DNA from: Chlamydiota bacterium | GTDB lineage: Bacteria; Chlamydiota; Chlamydiia; Chlamydiales; Rhabdochlamydiaceae | DNA length: 21,596 nt | Direction of reading: 5' to 3' | Assembly: GCA_023265495.1 (NCBI GenBank) | Contig: JAHFTP010000007.1 | Coordinates: 1-21,596, forward strand | Shown here: positions 20,225 to 21,596 of the stretch, piece by piece | How positions within the stretch are numbered: position 1 is the stretch's first letter | Layout: every line of letters begins with the position of its first letter | The notes under the pieces: generated by a model | Seen by the model: the letters and a program-made list of their open reading frames with translations, nothing else | The model's database searches: none | What the model was told of the DNA's origin: nothing | Position numbers and translations under genes: made by a program

Positions 20225-20803
20225 ATGAAAAAACTACTATGTACATGTCTATTACTGCTGAGCGCTACCAGCTTGGCTACGGAGCAAATCCATCTGCTCA
20301 TTAGCAAAGAGCAGATTGCAGAGAAAATCACAGAAGTAGCAGCACAAATAAATAGAGAATATGCAGGTCAAGAGCTCACGGCAATCATGGTGATGAAAGG
20401 CGCCGTTTGCATCACAGCCGACCTCATCAAAAAAATTGAGGTCCCCTGCAAATTAGACTATGTAAAGGCCAGCAGCTATGGACAAAAAGGGGCAAAGCGT
20501 GGAGAGCTTACTCTGGTTGGATTGGATGGCTTAGATCTCGAAGGAAAAAATATCCTCGTTATCGACGACATCTTCGACTCCGGACATACGATGTATACTA
20601 TTGTAAACCTCTTAAATGAGAAAAAGCCTAAAAGCATAAAGACTCTGGTTCTTTTAACAAAAGATGTTCCACGCACTATCAGCTACCTACCCGACTACAG
20701 CCTGTTTACTATCGAAAATCGCTTTATCGTAGGATATGGACTCGACTACAAAGAATACTATCGAGGATTAGAAGGGATCTATGAGCTGACGCTCTCTGAC
20801 TAA
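20225..20803 (+). CDS. hpt: Hypoxanthine phosphoribosyltransferase with N-terminal signal peptide
   Basis: A 192-residue protein from ATG 20225; an in-frame TTG six bases upstream is too close to the AGGAG site. The catalytic part is complete: MKGAVCITADL and the YVKASSYG loop, the PRPP-binding loop ILVIDDIFDSGHTM, and the purine-side motif FIVGYGLDYKEYYRGLEGIY. Hypoxanthine phosphoribosyltransferase makes IMP or GMP from the free base and PRPP. What is odd is the first 18-20 residues, MKKLLCTCLLLLSATSLA, which have a basic start, a hydrophobic core and an Ala-type cleavage site before TEQIHLL. Ordinary family members begin at about the ISKEQI segment. No ATG lies between the leader and the conserved core, so an alternative start would need a rare codon. 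Export of a PRPP-using enzyme is unexpected; a tail-type membrane anchor is an alternative. Confidence 0.92.
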   Translation: MKKLLCTCLLLLSATSLATEQIHLLISKEQIAEKITEVAAQINREYAGQELTAIMVMKGAVCITADLIKKIEVPCKLDYVKASSYGQKGAKRGELTLVGLDGLDLEGKNILVIDDIFDSGHTMYTIVNLLNEKKPKSIKTLVLLTKDVPRTISYLPDYSLFTIENRFIVGYGLDYKEYYRGLEGIYELTLSD

Positions 20804-20836
20804 AAAAAGGAGAAGGGGAAACAACGCCCCTTCTCC
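20802..20836 (-). terminator. Rho-independent terminator of the serine dehydratase gene
   Basis: A perfect 10-base-pair stem, GGAGAAGGGG (20809-20818) with CCCCTTCTCC (20827-20836), has an 8-base loop and, on the minus strand, seven T bases after it (A run 20802-20808 on the plus strand). It lies 25 bases past the stop of the minus-strand gene and overlaps the TAA of the plus-strand gene. The plus-strand side lacks a T run, though the hairpin may still protect that mRNA end. Confidence 0.85.
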
Positions 20837-20861
20837 AAGATGAAAACAAGGAACTTTTTTT

Positions 20862-21596
20862 CTAACACTCCGGCAAGTTTACAGGGACATGGATAGCAAG
20901 GCCACCCTCTGACGTCTCCTTATAAATGCTTTTCATATCTTCTCCCGTATGGCGCATCGCTGCGATGACGTGGTCTAGTGAGACTTTATACGTGCCATCG
21001 CCTTTCATAGCAAGGCGCGCAGCGTTAATGGCTTTAATGGCTCCCATAGTGTTTCTTTCAATACAGGGAATTTGCACAAGGCCTCCGATCGGATCGCAGG
21101 TCAAACCGAGATTATGCTCCATACCGATTTCTGCGGCATTTTCCACTTGCTCATTGCTTCCACCTAGGGCTGCAATAAGCCCCCCGGCCGCCATGGAACA
21201 AGCAACACCCACTTCACCTTGACATCCCATCTCTGCAGCGGATAAAGAGGCTCCTTCTTTATAAAGAACACCAATGGCTGCAGCTGTAAGAAAGAAACGG
21301 ACAACCCCTTCTTCCGTAGGGTCAGCTGTAAACTTTTGATAATAATGCAAAACGGCTGGAATCACACCGGACGCTCCATTTGTTGGAGCTGTGACGACTC
21401 TTCCTCCGGCTGCGTTCTCTTCATTGACAGCAAGAGCAAAAAGACTGACCCAATCAAAGATCTCAGAGGGATCTTCTAACTCCCCTCCTTTTTTCATCAA
21501 GTCGCGATACAAATCAGCGGCCCTACGCTTTACATTAAGTCCTCCGGGAAGGATTCCCTCCTCTTTGCACCCTCTTGCCACACAATTTTTCATCAC
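20862..21596 (-). CDS. sdaA: L-serine dehydratase, iron-sulfur type (C-terminal catalytic part; 5' end outside window)
   Basis: The open frame runs off the right edge; 245 codons are visible, about half of a usual single-chain enzyme of roughly 455 residues. The reaction is L-serine to pyruvate and ammonia, in the cytosol. The catalytic alpha domain is plain: FALAVNEENAAGGRVVTAPT, GCQGEVGVACSMAAGG, GLTCDPIGGLVQIPCIERN. Counting from the window edge, Cys125, Cys167 and Cys178 have the spacings (42 and 11) of the three cluster-binding cysteines of the Legionella enzyme. The protein ends in PEC, and that terminal cysteine corresponds to the one that reaches into the active site and occupies the fourth iron in the resting Legionella enzyme. 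The enzyme would link host-derived serine to pyruvate. Its terminator follows at 20802-20836. Confidence 0.95.
   Translation of the reverse strand: MMKNCVARGCKEEGILPGGLNVKRRAADLYRDLMKKGGELEDPSEIFDWVSLFALAVNEENAAGGRVVTAPTNGASGVIPAVLHYYQKFTADPTEEGVVRFFLTAAAIGVLYKEGASLSAAEMGCQGEVGVACSMAAGGLIAALGGSNEQVENAAEIGMEHNLGLTCDPIGGLVQIPCIERNTMGAIKAINAARLAMKGDGTYKVSLDHVIAAMRHTGEDMKSIYKETSEGGLAIHVPVNLPEC

Noticed and set aside
1..21596. CRISPR arrays, tRNA and rRNA genes
   Set aside because: No regularly spaced direct repeats and no cloverleaf or rRNA-like sequence were seen by eye in the intergenic regions; a tool search was not possible.

Overview
The window looks like a stretch of chromosome from an obligate intracellular bacterium of the Chlamydiota, most likely an environmental (Parachlamydiales-type) chlamydia. 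The reasons are: two adjacent inclusion-membrane (Inc)-like proteins, each with a bilobed hydrophobic segment followed by a long coiled coil; a long PPi-dependent phosphofructokinase; several long secreted-effector-like proteins without recognisable bacterial housekeeping domains; and moderate to low GC with AT-rich intergenic regions. The species cannot be fixed from the sequence alone.

Left part (1-8955): a TPR protein runs in from the left edge and ends at 675. It converges on a 781-residue protein of unknown function (minus strand, 773-3118), which has its own promoter and terminator. A 395-base AT-rich divergent intergenic region follows. Next comes the most striking gene, a 1813-residue multidomain protein (3514-8955). 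It combines a TIKI/ChaN/EreA-like domain with GESH and GGDH motifs, a YopT/AvrPphB-type (C58) cysteine-protease-like domain with a Cys-His-Asp triad at family spacing, and about twelve degenerate helical repeats of roughly 65-75 residues. It reads as a large host-directed toxin or effector.

Middle (8956-14458): a solitary TnpB-like gene (IS1341/IS605 type, no TnpA) has an altered third RuvC motif and no zinc ribbon, and is followed by structured non-coding DNA that may be its guide RNA and right end. After it come a small orphan PqqD-like gene, the two overlapping Inc-like genes on the minus strand, and an Rpn-type PD-(D/E)XK nuclease gene with its own promoter. This part has the character of an accessory island.

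Right part (14484-21596): a tightly packed minus-strand operon encodes PPi-phosphofructokinase, a NAPE-PLD-like metallo-beta-lactamase-fold hydrolase, a class I SAM methyltransferase and pterin-4a-carbinolamine dehydratase. Divergent from it is a J-domain protein with a novel N-terminal half, closed by a textbook terminator. Beyond lie a 268-residue acidic Ser/Thr-rich protein with a near-consensus promoter, a hypoxanthine phosphoribosyltransferase that unexpectedly carries an N-terminal signal peptide, and the C-terminal part of a single-chain iron-sulfur L-serine dehydratase running off the right edge.

Taken together, the window mixes metabolic genes (glycolysis, purine salvage, serine breakdown, pterin recycling) with host-interaction candidates (the large protease-like protein, the Inc pair, the J-domain protein and two orphan proteins) and mobile-element genes. 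No tRNA, rRNA or CRISPR array was seen.
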